Shown: positions 40,940-50,040, counted from the first letter of the stretch. The stretch is DNA of 64,000 nt from Bacillus sp. FJAT-27445 (GCF_001510665.1 NZ_LMTI01000002.1:1-64000), one strand, 5' to 3'. The notes: generated by a model from the sequence alone, not told the origin. Numbers and translations are program-made.

Positions 40940-42603
40940 TGTTGGCATCCACCACTCAAACGAAAGTCGATCCGCGTGATGCCAAGCTTTCCATGGCGCA
41001 CCTTTATGTTGCATTCACCGCATTGGCATTAGGCGGGCTGATGGGCCTGTTGCAGGTTATGGTACGTTCCGGAAAGTTTGAGCTCCCATTCGGTATCGAT
41101 TATTATCAAGTACTTACGGTCCATGGGGTTTTGCTCGGCCTCGTCCTTACGACATTTTTCATTATGGGCTTCCAGACAGCAGCTGTCAGCCGGACCGCCG
41201 GCACAATGTCCTCCGGCGCGCGAACAGCGGGCTGGATTGGCTTCTGGCTGATGACTGTCGGAACCGCGATGGCAGCTGTTATGATCCTGTTAAAAGAGGC
41301 AACGGTCCTGTTTACATTTTATGCACCTTTAATGGCACACCCGATTTTCTACATCGGCCTTACGCTTGTCATTGTCGGCAGCTGGGTTTCCGGAGGCGCT
41401 CTTCTTGGGACATATGGGAAGTGGCGGAGGCAAAATCCGGGCCAAAACAGCCCGCTGCTTACTTTCATGGTCGTCGTTAACACAGTTATGTGGATAGTCG
41501 CAACAATAGGCGTTGCAGCAACCGTTCTGCTCCAGCTTCTCCCATGGTCGCTTGGAATTGTTGATCGTGTCGACGTACTCGTAAGCCGTACTTTATTCTG
41601 GTATTTCGGCCACCCGCTTGTGTATTTCTGGCTATTGCCTGCCTATATGTGCTGGTATGCCATCATTCCAAAAATCATTGGCGGAAAAATCTTTTCCGAC
41701 TCATTGGCAAGGCTTTCGTTTATTTTGTTCCTGTTATTCTCCATCCCTGTCGGCTTTCACCATCAGCTAACAGAACCGGGAATCGATCCAGCATGGAAGT
41801 TCCTTCAGGTTATCCTGACTTTCGTGGTTATCATCCCATCCTTGATGACTGCCTTCTCGATGTTCGCGACATTTGAAAAAACCGGCCGCTCAAAAGGTGC
41901 AACGGGAATGTTTGGCTGGGTGAAAAAGCTTCCATGGGGAGATGCGCGATTCACTGTCCCATTTATCGGGATGGCCGCTTTTATTCCTGCGGGCGCGGGC
42001 GGTATCATCAATGCATCGCACCAATTGAATCAGGTTGTCCATAATACAATTTGGGTAACCGGGCACTTCCATCTCACCCTTGCAACAACTGTTGTTTTGA
42101 CGTTTTTCGGCATCTCTTATTGGCTTGTTCCGCACTTGACCGGCAGGACGCTGACGAAGGCAATGAACAAATTGGCTATTATCCAGGCTTGGGTGTGGAC
42201 GATTGGCATGACCTTCATGTCCGGAGCGATGCACGCGGCAGGCTTATTGGGAGCGCCACGCCGTTCCGCATTTTCCGAGTATGGCGGTTCCGCGCAGGCT
42301 GCGGAATGGATTCCATATCAGGTTGCACAGGCAATCGGCGGCTCCATCCTGTTTATCGGGATCATCCTCGTTTTGGTGATCTTCATTAACCTAGCATTCT
42401 TTGCCCCTAAAGGCGAAGAAGAATTCCCGGTCGGAGAATCGGAAGAAGGTGCGGAAAAAGCACCTGCAGTATTCGAGAATTGGAAATTATGGCTGGGCAT
42501 CACAGCCGCCCTAATCCTATTCGCTTATACCATTCCTTTAATTGATATCATCCAGAATGCGCCTATTGGCTCAAAAGGCTGGCAAACATGGAGTAAATGG
42601 TAA
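40939..42603 (+). CDS. cbaA: ba3-type cytochrome oxidase subunit I
   Basis: 554 residues, about 13 hydrophobic segments. The CuB/heme region has GHPLVYFWLLPAYMCWY (His-Tyr pair), HHQ in GFHHQLTEPG, and VTGHFHLTLATT (low-spin and high-spin heme His). It is a B-type heme-copper oxygen reductase with high oxygen affinity. It lacks the glutamate pattern of NO reductases in helix VI. Operon with subunits IIa and II; no assembly genes adjoin. Confidence 0.94.
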   Translation: MLASTTQTKVDPRDAKLSMAHLYVAFTALALGGLMGLLQVMVRSGKFELPFGIDYYQVLTVHGVLLGLVLTTFFIMGFQTAAVSRTAGTMSSGARTAGWIGFWLMTVGTAMAAVMILLKEATVLFTFYAPLMAHPIFYIGLTLVIVGSWVSGGALLGTYGKWRRQNPGQNSPLLTFMVVVNTVMWIVATIGVAATVLLQLLPWSLGIVDRVDVLVSRTLFWYFGHPLVYFWLLPAYMCWYAIIPKIIGGKIFSDSLARLSFILFLLFSIPVGFHHQLTEPGIDPAWKFLQVILTFVVIIPSLMTAFSMFATFEKTGRSKGATGMFGWVKKLPWGDARFTVPFIGMAAFIPAGAGGIINASHQLNQVVHNTIWVTGHFHLTLATTVVLTFFGISYWLVPHLTGRTLTKAMNKLAIIQAWVWTIGMTFMSGAMHAAGLLGAPRRSAFSEYGGSAQAAEWIPYQVAQAIGGSILFIGIILVLVIFINLAFFAPKGEEEFPVGESEEGAEKAPAVFENWKLWLGITAALILFAYTIPLIDIIQNAPIGSKGWQTWSKW

Positions 42604-42623
42604 TTTAGGTTAATAAACTAGAA

Positions 42624-42668
42624 CAAAAAAAGCTCCAGTCACATTACATTGACTGGAGCTTTTTTTTA
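42624..42668. terminator. bidirectional terminator
   Basis: AGCTCCAGTC-N10-GACTGGAGCT flanked by A and T runs, between cbaA and the convergent EamA gene. Confidence 0.92.
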
Positions 42669-43552
42669 TTGGTTATAAGCTGATTTATATCGATATTTGA
42701 AACAGATACTGAAATTAGGATTAGGGCCGATCCGATTAGCTGCAGGATGCCGATTCCTTCCCCATAAAGGAAAACTCCCACCATGGTAGCCACAATCGGC
42801 TCCACAGTCGCAATGATCGCAGCCGTACTGCTGTCCGTTTTCTCAAGCCCTTTTGTGTATAAAAAGTATGCCACAACTGTCGGAATAATTCCTAGGCCCA
42901 CGCCGTATAGAAGCGTTTCCCCCCGAAGAAGGACCTCTCCTTTTTCCCAAAGCCTTGTCAACGGGACGAGGAATAAAGCTGCTACAAAGAAAGTATAGAA
43001 TGTGATTGTGAATGGTTTATATTTTCTAAGTGCCGCCTTTCCAAAAATACTGTATAACGCATATCCGAAGCCCGCTCCAAGCCCAATCAACAAGCCAATA
43101 GGAGCAACCGCCCCGGCACCGCCCCGGAATCCTGCCACAAGCACACAGCCTAAAAATGTTCCTCCGACAGCTACTAATTTTGTTATCGTAAATTTCTCCT
43201 TGAATATAAAAAAGGATAAAACCGAAACAAAAATCGGTGCAGTGTACAAAAGAATGACCGCTAGAGAAACATCCATCATGTTCAAGGCGGTAAAGTAGCT
43301 CCAATTAAAGAACACAATACTAAAAATGCCTGTTCCGATAAAAAGCCAGCTATCCCTAAGCTGGATGGCCATTTCATTTCTATACCTCAAACCACCAATT
43401 GCAGCGAGCAGGATTGCCGCAATGGCAACCCTGATTCCGACTATCTCCATCGCGCTAAAGCCGATCTCCGATAACCCCCTAACAAAAATCGCAATGCATC
43501 CCCAAAGGGAAGCACTAAAAGCGATCATCATTAGAGGAAAGTATTTCTTCAT
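42644..43552 (-). CDS. EamA-family (DMT) transporter
   Basis: 302 residues with ten hydrophobic segments and two EamA repeats (first: MIAFSASLWGCIAIFVRGLS; second ends AAIIATVEPIVATMVGVFLYGE). Inner-membrane carrier of unknown substrate. It is not closely similar in sequence to the other EamA protein at 28462-29409. Its 3' end lies within the shared terminator. Confidence 0.93.
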   Translation of the reverse strand: MKKYFPLMMIAFSASLWGCIAIFVRGLSEIGFSAMEIVGIRVAIAAILLAAIGGLRYRNEMAIQLRDSWLFIGTGIFSIVFFNWSYFTALNMMDVSLAVILLYTAPIFVSVLSFFIFKEKFTITKLVAVGGTFLGCVLVAGFRGGAGAVAPIGLLIGLGAGFGYALYSIFGKAALRKYKPFTITFYTFFVAALFLVPLTRLWEKGEVLLRGETLLYGVGLGIIPTVVAYFLYTKGLEKTDSSTAAIIATVEPIVATMVGVFLYGEGIGILQLIGSALILISVSVSNIDINQLITNKKKLQSM

Positions 43553-43587
43553 CTAAGGCACCACCAATCAAGCACTCCATATTTGGT

Positions 43588-45102
43588 TTATTCAGCGCTA
43601 AGCCCGTATACCCGGCAATATTTTTCATACAAGTAATTAATCAAGTAATCAGGATTCAACCCTTCCCCCGTTGCGTCTTGAAGAATTTCAAGCGGTTTTT
43701 TCATTTTTCCAAATGTATGGACATGCTCTGTAAACCATTCCTTAATCGGAAGAAACTCCCCGTTTTCAAGCATGCTTTGGAAATGAGGCATTTCCTTTTT
43801 GAGCGTATCCATAAACTGCGCTGCATACATATAACCTAGTGCATAGGAAGGGAAATAGCCAAAAGAGCCTCCAGCCCAATGGACATCCTGCAGGACTCCC
43901 TCCGCATCGTTGCCAGGACGTATGCCAAGGTATTCCTCGTATTTACGGTTCCAAACCTCCGGCAGGTCCTTAACCTCTATTTCATTATTAAATATCCCCT
44001 TTTCAATCTCATAACGGATGATGATATGAAGAGGATACGTCAATTCGTCCGCTTCAATTCTGATAAAGGAAGGTTTCGATTCATTGATTGCTCTGTAAAA
44101 ATCTTCAATTTCAACTCCATCAAATTGCCCGCTGGCGTATTTTTTTATAGACTCAAAATTTTTCTTCCAAAACCCAAGGCTGCGGCCAATAAAGTTTTCG
44201 TAGAAAAGGGATTGAGATTCATGGATGCCCATGGAAGTGCCAGAGCTTAGCGGCGTTCCAATCAACTCTTTGGAAATATTTTGTTCATAAAGCGCATGGC
44301 CACCCTCATGTATGGTGCCAAAGACAGCCGTGCGGAAGTCGTGTTCATCGTAATTCGTGGTAACCCTTACGTCCCCCGGATTCAGGCCGGTCGCGAATGG
44401 ATGAACGGTTTCGTCGAGCCTTCCCGCATTGAAATTATAGCCAATCTGGCTAAGGACCTCCAGGCTGAAATCCTTTTGTGCCTCCTTCGGAAAGTAATGG
44501 GACAGAAAACTTGTTTCCGGCTTATCACCTGATTTGGAAATCCTGCTGACCAATGGGATAATCTTATCGCGCAGCTTCCCAAATACTTCGTCGAGGGTTT
44601 CAACCGTTACCCCCGGTTCATACATATCGAGGAGGGCATTATATGGATTGCCGCTATATCCCCAATATTCAATAAACTGCTTTGTAATAGCAACTAATTT
44701 TTCAAGATATGGCCTAAACAGTTCAAAATCAGAAGTGGCTTTCGCATCCTCCCAAACCGATTCCGCCCGGGCCTGGAGGATGACATATTCCTTGAATAAA
44801 TCCTCCGGTATTTTTCGGTTCCGATTGAAATTCTTTTTACATTCTTCAAGAACCCTTGCCGTGACTGCTCCCAAATCCGTTCCGGAAAGCTTTTCTATGT
44901 ATGCTGCCATTTCATCGGAAACTGACATTTTAAAAACTTCACCTGATAAAACGCCGATAACTTCCGAGCGCTGGCCATGCCCTTCCTTTGGAGCGCCAGT
45001 CCTCAGGTCCCAATAAATCAAGCCGAGTGCTTCGTTATAGGCTTCCATTTTCTTCACATAGTCCAAAAATTCTTTTTCAAGCTCAAGTATTTCTATGTCC
45101 AT
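43588..45102 (-). CDS. ypwA: M32 carboxypeptidase YpwA
   Basis: 504 residues (B. subtilis YpwA 501). Zinc site TIHEGGHALYEQN (about residue 264) with the downstream glutamate in MGIHESQSLFYEN, plus IRPGNDAEGVLQDVHWAGGSF, are M32 signatures. Thermostable carboxypeptidases of this family trim C-terminal residues from peptides in the cytoplasm. Ribosome site AAAGGGGGAAAAGG. Confidence 0.95.
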   Translation of the reverse strand: MDIEILELEKEFLDYVKKMEAYNEALGLIYWDLRTGAPKEGHGQRSEVIGVLSGEVFKMSVSDEMAAYIEKLSGTDLGAVTARVLEECKKNFNRNRKIPEDLFKEYVILQARAESVWEDAKATSDFELFRPYLEKLVAITKQFIEYWGYSGNPYNALLDMYEPGVTVETLDEVFGKLRDKIIPLVSRISKSGDKPETSFLSHYFPKEAQKDFSLEVLSQIGYNFNAGRLDETVHPFATGLNPGDVRVTTNYDEHDFRTAVFGTIHEGGHALYEQNISKELIGTPLSSGTSMGIHESQSLFYENFIGRSLGFWKKNFESIKKYASGQFDGVEIEDFYRAINESKPSFIRIEADELTYPLHIIIRYEIEKGIFNNEIEVKDLPEVWNRKYEEYLGIRPGNDAEGVLQDVHWAGGSFGYFPSYALGYMYAAQFMDTLKKEMPHFQSMLENGEFLPIKEWFTEHVHTFGKMKKPLEILQDATGEGLNPDYLINYLYEKYCRVYGLSAE

Positions 45103-45171
45103 GCCTTTTCCCCCTTTAATTAATTAATCAATTTTATCATACTTTTGAAAAAATTAGATTTCTGGAAAAAT

Positions 45172-45203
45172 AAAAAATCGCAACAGGAACTTCCTGTCGC
45201 GAT
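45172..45203 (-). terminator. terminator of the DUF2249 gene at 45219
   Basis: ATCGC-N-ACAGGAA-N-TTCCTGT-N-GCGAT long stem followed by TTTTTTATTTTT on the minus strand. Confidence 0.88.
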
Positions 45204-45218
45204 GGTCTTTGGTCTCGC

Positions 45219-45452
45219 TTATTTTTTTTGGATTGCCACTTTCCACGTTTCCGGACCCTCTTCAAGGTACTCCCATTCGAATGCCTCTGGTCGCTCCATC
45301 ATGAACTGGTACAGAAGCGGCCGAGGGTCATGGTCATTAATAATTTGCATTGTTTCACCATTTTCAAGACTATCGAACGCATTAAAGATAGTAGGGTGTT
45401 TTTCACGTGGAGGATAATCGGGTACATTTACAATCGTTGCATAGCTTTTCAT
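45219..45452 (-). CDS. DUF2249 protein
   Basis: 77 residues from ATG 45452 (GAGGAG upstream). The NVPDYPPREKHPTIFNAFDS and IINDHDPRPLLYQF blocks match the DUF2249 family, small TusA-like proteins often found next to nitrite/NO-respiration regulators. Divergent from the Crp/Fnr gene with the predicted operator between. A role in NO or low-oxygen response is inferred from context. Confidence 0.85.
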   Translation of the reverse strand: MKSYATIVNVPDYPPREKHPTIFNAFDSLENGETMQIINDHDPRPLLYQFMMERPEAFEWEYLEEGPETWKVAIQKK

Positions 45453-45575
45453 TATTTTCACTCCTCAAATGTTTTTTAATTCCCCTTGATTATACTTTCT
45501 CCCATTTTCTAAAAGAGTGCTGCGAATCACACCTAGTGCGTGATACGCTTCAGAATTTTAAATTTTACTCCAAGG

Positions 45576-45591
45576 TATGATTGGCATCACT
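45576..45591. promoter_or_regulatory. Crp/Fnr-type operator between DUF2249 and regulator genes
   Basis: TATGATTGGCATCACT, core TGAT-N4-ATCA, 67 bp upstream of the regulator start. It fits the sites at 40112 and 58174. Confidence 0.55.
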
Positions 45592-45657
45592 TATTAGTGG
45601 CTTCATTGCTGATAAACTGAAGTTAACAATTATGGTATAGGGTAAAAGGTGATGCCC

Positions 45658-46347
45658 ATGAAGCGAACTGACATTATTAAACGGCTTTCCGCAGTGCCAA
45701 TTTTTAAAGAATTGAACTTCTGTGAACTGGAAGAGGTAGTGAAAATCGCCCAGGCCCGGTTCTACAAAAGCAAAACGTATGTATTTATGCAGGATGATCC
45801 GCTAGACCGCGTTTTTTTCATCCATACCGGAAAGGTCAAGATATACAAAACAGATTCGTCTGGAAAAGAACAAATTATTTCGGTGCTCGAACCCGGTGAA
45901 ATGTTCCCACATGCTGGTTTTTTCAGACAAGGAAATTTCCCGGCACATGCCGAAATTTTGGAGAATGCCGAACTGATTGTTGTTCCAATCAAAGAATTTG
46001 AAAAACTGCTCATCTCTTATCCTGAGCTCAGCATTAAGCTATTCAAGGTGCTTGGCGAGAAAATCGTTGACCTCCAGGCGCGGCTTGAGGCACAAATTCT
46101 CCACAATACGTATGGACAGATTGTCCTTCTCTTATTGAGGCTGACCAAGTCAAATGGAATTGGCAGGGATGGCGTCTACCAGCTTACGACCCATTTTACA
46201 AATAGGGAATTGGCCAACATGATTGGTACGACAAGGGAAACTGTTTCACGGACAGTGAATCATTTAAGAAAAAAGCAGCTAATACGGCATGATGAAGAAG
46301 GATTTTATTTAATTGACAGGGAAGCGCTGCAACAGGAACTTTTTTAA
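45658..46347 (+). CDS. Crp/Fnr-family transcriptional regulator
   Basis: 229 residues from ATG 45658 (AAAAGGTGATG upstream; GTG 45649 also in frame). N-terminal cyclic-nucleotide-binding-like fold (IFKELNFCELEEVVKIA..., DRVFFIHTGKVKIYKTD), long dimer helix, winged HTH with FTNRELANMIGTTRETVSRT. The recognition helix RETVSR suits TGTGA-like half-sites. There is no Fnr-type cysteine cluster, so it does not hold an oxygen-sensing iron-sulfur centre; a heme-based or other sensor is possible. First gene of a row with two DUF2249 genes, a membrane protein and a DUF59 gene. Confidence 0.92.
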   Translation: MKRTDIIKRLSAVPIFKELNFCELEEVVKIAQARFYKSKTYVFMQDDPLDRVFFIHTGKVKIYKTDSSGKEQIISVLEPGEMFPHAGFFRQGNFPAHAEILENAELIVVPIKEFEKLLISYPELSIKLFKVLGEKIVDLQARLEAQILHNTYGQIVLLLLRLTKSNGIGRDGVYQLTTHFTNRELANMIGTTRETVSRTVNHLRKKQLIRHDEEGFYLIDREALQQELF

Positions 46348-46363
46348 AAGGGAGAGGAAAAAT

Positions 46364-46606
46364 ATGGAACAGAAAATTGTAGAGCTAGATGTGCGTGATG
46401 ACTTAAAAAACAAGCTTGAGCCGTTTCAAAGAATAATGGATGCGGTACTTGGATTGAAGGAGAACGATGTTTTCATTCTCCATGCGCCTTTCAAACCCGT
46501 TCCCCTATTTGCTGTTATGAAGGCGAAGGGGTTTTCACATGTGGAAGAAGAAATTGAGAAAAAGCACTGGAAAGTCATTTTTACAAAAGAGGGTGGAAAA
46601 CGATGA
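46364..46606 (+). CDS. DUF2249 protein
   Basis: 80 residues from ATG 46364 (GGGAGAGG upstream), 16 bp after the regulator. VELDVRDDLKNKLEPFQRIM and HAPFKPVPLFAVMKAKGFSH fit DUF2249, including the conserved LDVR start. Overlaps the next DUF2249 gene by 4 bp. Confidence 0.87.
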   Translation: MEQKIVELDVRDDLKNKLEPFQRIMDAVLGLKENDVFILHAPFKPVPLFAVMKAKGFSHVEEEIEKKHWKVIFTKEGGKR

Positions 46607-46809
46607 TTCTGGATAACCGCGGCCTTGAACCCCCGCAGCCGATGATGCGAACATTGGCGGCTTTGGAAGGGATCGGGGAAGATGAAGTGTTAACGATTAT
46701 CAATGACCGCCGGCCGATGTTCCTGTACGAACAGCTTGAGGAACTAGGCTTTAAGCAACGGACAGAGGAACAAAATGACGGAAGCTTTAAGATAGAAATT
46801 TTCCGGTAG
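46603..46809 (+). CDS. DUF2249 protein, short form
   Basis: 68 residues, ATGA overlap with the gene before. LDNRGLEPPQPMMRTLAALE and INDRRPMFLYEQLEELGFK match DUF2249 (LDxRGLEPPxPM...). With the genes at 45219 and 46364 there are three family members around one regulator. Confidence 0.87.
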   Translation: MILDNRGLEPPQPMMRTLAALEGIGEDEVLTIINDRRPMFLYEQLEELGFKQRTEEQNDGSFKIEIFR

Positions 46810-46821
46810 AGGATGAGTGGC

Positions 46822-48066
46822 ATGCTTCAACAGCATTCAGGAAATGAAACTACGATTAAGCTGCCGTTTGCTTTTATTTTGGCTGGCTTGGCTGCACTGA
46901 TTCTTTCACAAGTGCTATTGCTGATGCATGGGGATTTGGTCTCCGAAGGGGTGTTCCGAATTCCCCCTATTTGGTCCTCAGCCCATCTGCTTCTTTTAGG
47001 CTGGGCGCTCATGACTGCCATGGGGGCAATGTATCAGCTAGTGCCAGTTGCATTCCTGACGCCGATATGGAGCGAAAAATTCGGTTATGTGCAATTTGCG
47101 GCAACTTTCTTAGGAATCGGGATTTTTTCTGTGATGCTTTATTTAAATCCCCCAAAAGCCTTCCTCCCAGGAGTGCTGGCGTTAGCGGGAATCCTGATGT
47201 TCCTATTTCAAATGTTTATGACATTAAAAAAACAAGCGAAACCCAATATTCTTACATTGTTCGTCGGCACCGCTTTAATTTGCCTGCTGGCAACGATTGT
47301 CTTGGGGATAATGATGGCATGGTTTATTAAAACGGGGGACGGAGCCAATTTTTACAAGCCGGTATTTAATAGCCATCTCCTTCTCGGAACGGCCGGCTGG
47401 TTCACTTTATTGATATTCGGATTTTCCTATAAAATGGTTCCGATGTTTTCTCTTTCGCATGGCTACGAGATGAAAACGGCAAAAATAGTTTATGCAATAT
47501 ATTCCCTTGGGTTAGCCGTCCTGCTGGTTTCATTTTGGCTAGGGAATGGCTTAGCAACAAGTGTAGGTCTTGTGATGCTCGCTTTAGGCTTTACGCTCTT
47601 TGGTTGGCATATAAAGCATATTATCAGCAAAAGAATTAAGAAAAAGCTTGATAAGCCTTTTGTATTTGCTTTATGTGGGATTGCATTTGGTGCAGCCATC
47701 CATCTGGCCGTACTTGCAGCCTGGATATCTGGCGATTTTTCCAGCTGGATTGGCCCCCTGCTTTATCTATATATTTTTCTGTGGATTGCCTTAAGCATCC
47801 TCGGCTATCTGTATAAAATCGTCCCGTTTTTGTGGTGGACCCATAAATACAGCGGTGAAATCGGCAAAAAAGCCGTCCCTTCCCTGAAGGATATGGTAAG
47901 CGACAAATCGGCCGTTCCTTTTTTCCTTATGCTGGCCGCCGGCTCGTTAATCGTTTTTTGTTCTATGCTAACAAAAACAGCAAGCCTCTTTTACATTGGC
48001 CAGGCGGCGGTTTCGGTCTCACTATTGGCAATGAGTGCGACAATCATTCTTGTATTAAAAAAATGA
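46822..48066 (+). CDS. 12-TM protein, heme-copper oxidase subunit I/NnrS-like
   Basis: 414 residues from ATG 46822 (AGAGGATG upstream). Twelve hydrophobic segments. His-containing helices WSSAHLLLLGWALMTAMGAM and FNSHLLLGTAGWFTLLIFGF recall the heme-binding HxxxLGW helices of heme-copper oxidase/NorB subunits and NnrS. There is no full set of active-site His residues as in true oxidases. In the operon after two DUF2249 genes; a role in NO or heme handling is inferred. Confidence 0.75.
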   Translation: MLQQHSGNETTIKLPFAFILAGLAALILSQVLLLMHGDLVSEGVFRIPPIWSSAHLLLLGWALMTAMGAMYQLVPVAFLTPIWSEKFGYVQFAATFLGIGIFSVMLYLNPPKAFLPGVLALAGILMFLFQMFMTLKKQAKPNILTLFVGTALICLLATIVLGIMMAWFIKTGDGANFYKPVFNSHLLLGTAGWFTLLIFGFSYKMVPMFSLSHGYEMKTAKIVYAIYSLGLAVLLVSFWLGNGLATSVGLVMLALGFTLFGWHIKHIISKRIKKKLDKPFVFALCGIAFGAAIHLAVLAAWISGDFSSWIGPLLYLYIFLWIALSILGYLYKIVPFLWWTHKYSGEIGKKAVPSLKDMVSDKSAVPFFLMLAAGSLIVFCSMLTKTASLFYIGQAAVSVSLLAMSATIILVLKK

Positions 48067-48079
48067 GGAGTGTTTATTG

Positions 48080-48379
48080 ATGTCAATTGTAGATAAAATC
48101 CGTGAGGAACTTAAACAGGTACTTGACCCTGAGCTGAACATTAATGTTGTGGATTTGGGACTGATTTACGGTATTGATCTGGCAAATGAAAGAGATGCTG
48201 TTATTACCATGACGCTTACTACCCCAGGCTGCCCGCTCCACGACAGTATTACAGCAGGCGTAAAACATAGGATAGAAGCGATGGAGGAAATCGGCACTGC
48301 CACCGTTAACTTGATTTGGGAGCCGGCCTGGACTCCTGAAAACATGTCAGCCGAAGCATTAAAACAGCTGGGAAGATAA
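48080..48379 (+). CDS. DUF59/MIP18-family iron-sulfur assembly protein
   Basis: 99 residues from ATG 48080 (GAGGAG upstream). VLDPELNINVVDLGLIYGID, and TTPGCPLHDSI with the family cysteine, are DUF59 (SufT/PaaD-like) signatures. Such proteins help mature Fe-S proteins. Last gene of the Crp/Fnr-DUF2249 operon, ended by a bidirectional terminator. Confidence 0.92.
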   Translation: MSIVDKIREELKQVLDPELNINVVDLGLIYGIDLANERDAVITMTLTTPGCPLHDSITAGVKHRIEAMEEIGTATVNLIWEPAWTPENMSAEALKQLGR

Positions 48380-48401
48380 GTTTTCAAAAGGATAAAAGAA
48401 C

Positions 48402-48426
48402 AAAAGCCGGGAAATCCCGGCTTTTT
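48402..48426. terminator. bidirectional terminator
   Basis: AAAAGCCGGG-N4-CCCGGCTTTTT between convergent genes (DUF59 and 48429-48590). Confidence 0.92.
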
Positions 48427-48428
48427 GC

Positions 48429-48590
48429 TTATTTTACTGCCATTTTCGCTGATAATGCCTGCTTCCAATTCCTGTCCGCTTCTTTCAGTAATAGGATCGT
48501 TTTGGGTCTTGGACTGGAATCCTGATTCAGCATTTGCTGCGTTGCTTCAATTGCCTTGGCAATTTTAGCAAAATTAAGCGGTTGGTACAT
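48429..48590 (-). CDS. 53-residue hypothetical protein
   Basis: ATG 48590 with a purine-rich GGGGGGAAGAGA upstream. The product is helical and basic (MYQPLNFAKIAKAIEATQQM, then KTILLLKEADRNWKQALSAK), without cysteines or a membrane segment. The convergent terminator directly after the stop supports a real gene. No family recognised. Confidence 0.6.
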   Translation of the reverse strand: MYQPLNFAKIAKAIEATQQMLNQDSSPRPKTILLLKEADRNWKQALSAKMAVK

Positions 48591-48677
48591 TTGTCTCTTC
48601 CCCCCGAATGTATAGTAGGATGTCTGTATTCTATTCGGGGAGAAGAAGGATTATTCATGGCCTAACATTTATTTCTT

Positions 48678-49817
48678 TCAAAGGTCCCGAGGCGGTCTCG
48701 GGCCCCAATACTGGTAGTAATCGGTTCTGATAAAACCATTAAATAGCTTCCGCTTCTTTGTAGCCGGCTTGCCGTAAAATTTTTCAAAGTCCTCATGTGA
48801 TGTAAGGATGTATTTGCTCCAGGTATCAAGCTTGCTAAATGCCTCTCCCATTTCGCGGTACATTCTTTCTACCGCTGGCCGATCGCCAAGCCGCTCCCCA
48901 TAAGGAGGATTGGCAACAATAACCCCGAATTCCTTGTCGGCTGTGAGGTCACGAACCTGCATTTGCTTAAAGGAAATCAATTCGCCAAGGCCTGCTTCAA
49001 ACGCATTCCCCTGTGCAATTTTAATCATACGATGATCAATGTCCGAACCTGATATGTCAATTGGCATATCATACTTCGCCAGATCCTCCGCTTCTGTCCT
49101 CGCTTCATCCCAAACGCTTTCCGGTATCCAGCCCCATTGTTCTGAAACAAACTCCCGATTGAAACCAGGAGCGATATTTTGCCCAATCAAGGCTGCCTCG
49201 ATTGGAATCGTTCCCGATCCGCAAAACGGGTCAACGAATGGTTTATCAGCTGTCCAGTTCGTCAATAAGACCAATGATGCCGCGAGGGTTTCCTTTAACG
49301 GAGCCTCCCCTTGCCCGGCGCGATAGCCCCTCTTATGAAGGCCCGCCCCACTTGCATCAATGGTAAGCGTGGCAACATCTTTCAATAAGGATACCTCTAA
49401 CTTGAATAGTGGTCCTGTTTCTTCAAAACGCGAAGTTCTCCTGTATGCTTTTTTCAACCTTTCAACAATCGCCTTTTTTACAATCGCTTGGCAATCGGAA
49501 ACACTGAACAGCTTTGATTTAACCGATTTTCCGCTTACAGGGAATTCCGCATCCTCCGGCAGGAATTGCTCCCATGGCAAAGCTTTCGTTTTTTCAAACA
49601 ACTCATCGAACGTAAACGCCTTAAATTCTCCAACCTTTATTTTGATTCTGTCAGCCGTCCTTAGCCACAGGTTTGCCCTTGCAATCGCAGCCTCATCGCC
49701 AGTGAAGGTAACACGGCTATTTTCGGTGCTGCCTTCATATCCCAGATCCTTTACTTCTTTCGCGACGAGGGCTTCAAGACCCATCGCCGCAGTCGCGATA
49801 ATTTGATACTTGCCCAT
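48678..49817 (-). CDS. ypsC: THUMP-domain RNA methyltransferase YpsC (RlmL-N-like)
   Basis: 379 residues. An N-terminal THUMP domain (about 45-155) precedes a Rossmann methyltransferase with FVDPFCGSGTIPIEAAL, ISGSDIDHRM and catalytic VIVANPPYGERLGD (NPPY for base-N methylation). It corresponds to the N-terminal half of E. coli RlmL, which makes m2G in 23S rRNA. In B. subtilis ypsC also lies next to rnpB and gpsB. Confidence 0.94.
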   Translation of the reverse strand: MGKYQIIATAAMGLEALVAKEVKDLGYEGSTENSRVTFTGDEAAIARANLWLRTADRIKIKVGEFKAFTFDELFEKTKALPWEQFLPEDAEFPVSGKSVKSKLFSVSDCQAIVKKAIVERLKKAYRRTSRFEETGPLFKLEVSLLKDVATLTIDASGAGLHKRGYRAGQGEAPLKETLAASLVLLTNWTADKPFVDPFCGSGTIPIEAALIGQNIAPGFNREFVSEQWGWIPESVWDEARTEAEDLAKYDMPIDISGSDIDHRMIKIAQGNAFEAGLGELISFKQMQVRDLTADKEFGVIVANPPYGERLGDRPAVERMYREMGEAFSKLDTWSKYILTSHEDFEKFYGKPATKKRKLFNGFIRTDYYQYWGPRPPRDL

Positions 49818-49936
49818 TTTCTCACCTAACCTTGGTATGTATGCTTAGTATGTTAACAGGATTGCATAATTAGACGCAAAAGTCCACTTCCACTAAAAAA
49901 GGACTCAGGAAACGCCCCTTAAAATAATAAGGCAAC

Positions 49937-50040
49937 TTCGGACTCCGATGCCATGATTTTTCCGTTCCGTGTCCGAACATGGAGCTACTTAAGACTCTGT
50001 AGCCGTGAAATACCTTTACTGTGTCCGAACACCAAGTCCG
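49937..50040. repeat. 52-bp spaced GTGTCCGAACA pair
   Basis: GTGTCCGAACA occurs at 49969 and 50021, exactly 52 bp apart. A TTCGGAC arm at 49937-49943 is inverted relative to GTCCGAA at 49971-49977. The period and hairpin style resemble the 15190 and 17944 arrays, but the words differ, so the relation is uncertain. Non-coding, between ypsC and rnpB. Confidence 0.5.

Noticed and set aside
40939-42603. Nitric oxide reductase instead of an oxygen reductase
   Set aside because: The GHPLVY His-Tyr pair and a separate CuA subunit gene mark a ba3-type oxidase.
45526-45544. ATCAC-N9-GTGAT as a Crp/Fnr operator
   Set aside because: The arms have the reverse orientation and longer spacing than the three consistent sites; the site at 45576 is preferred.
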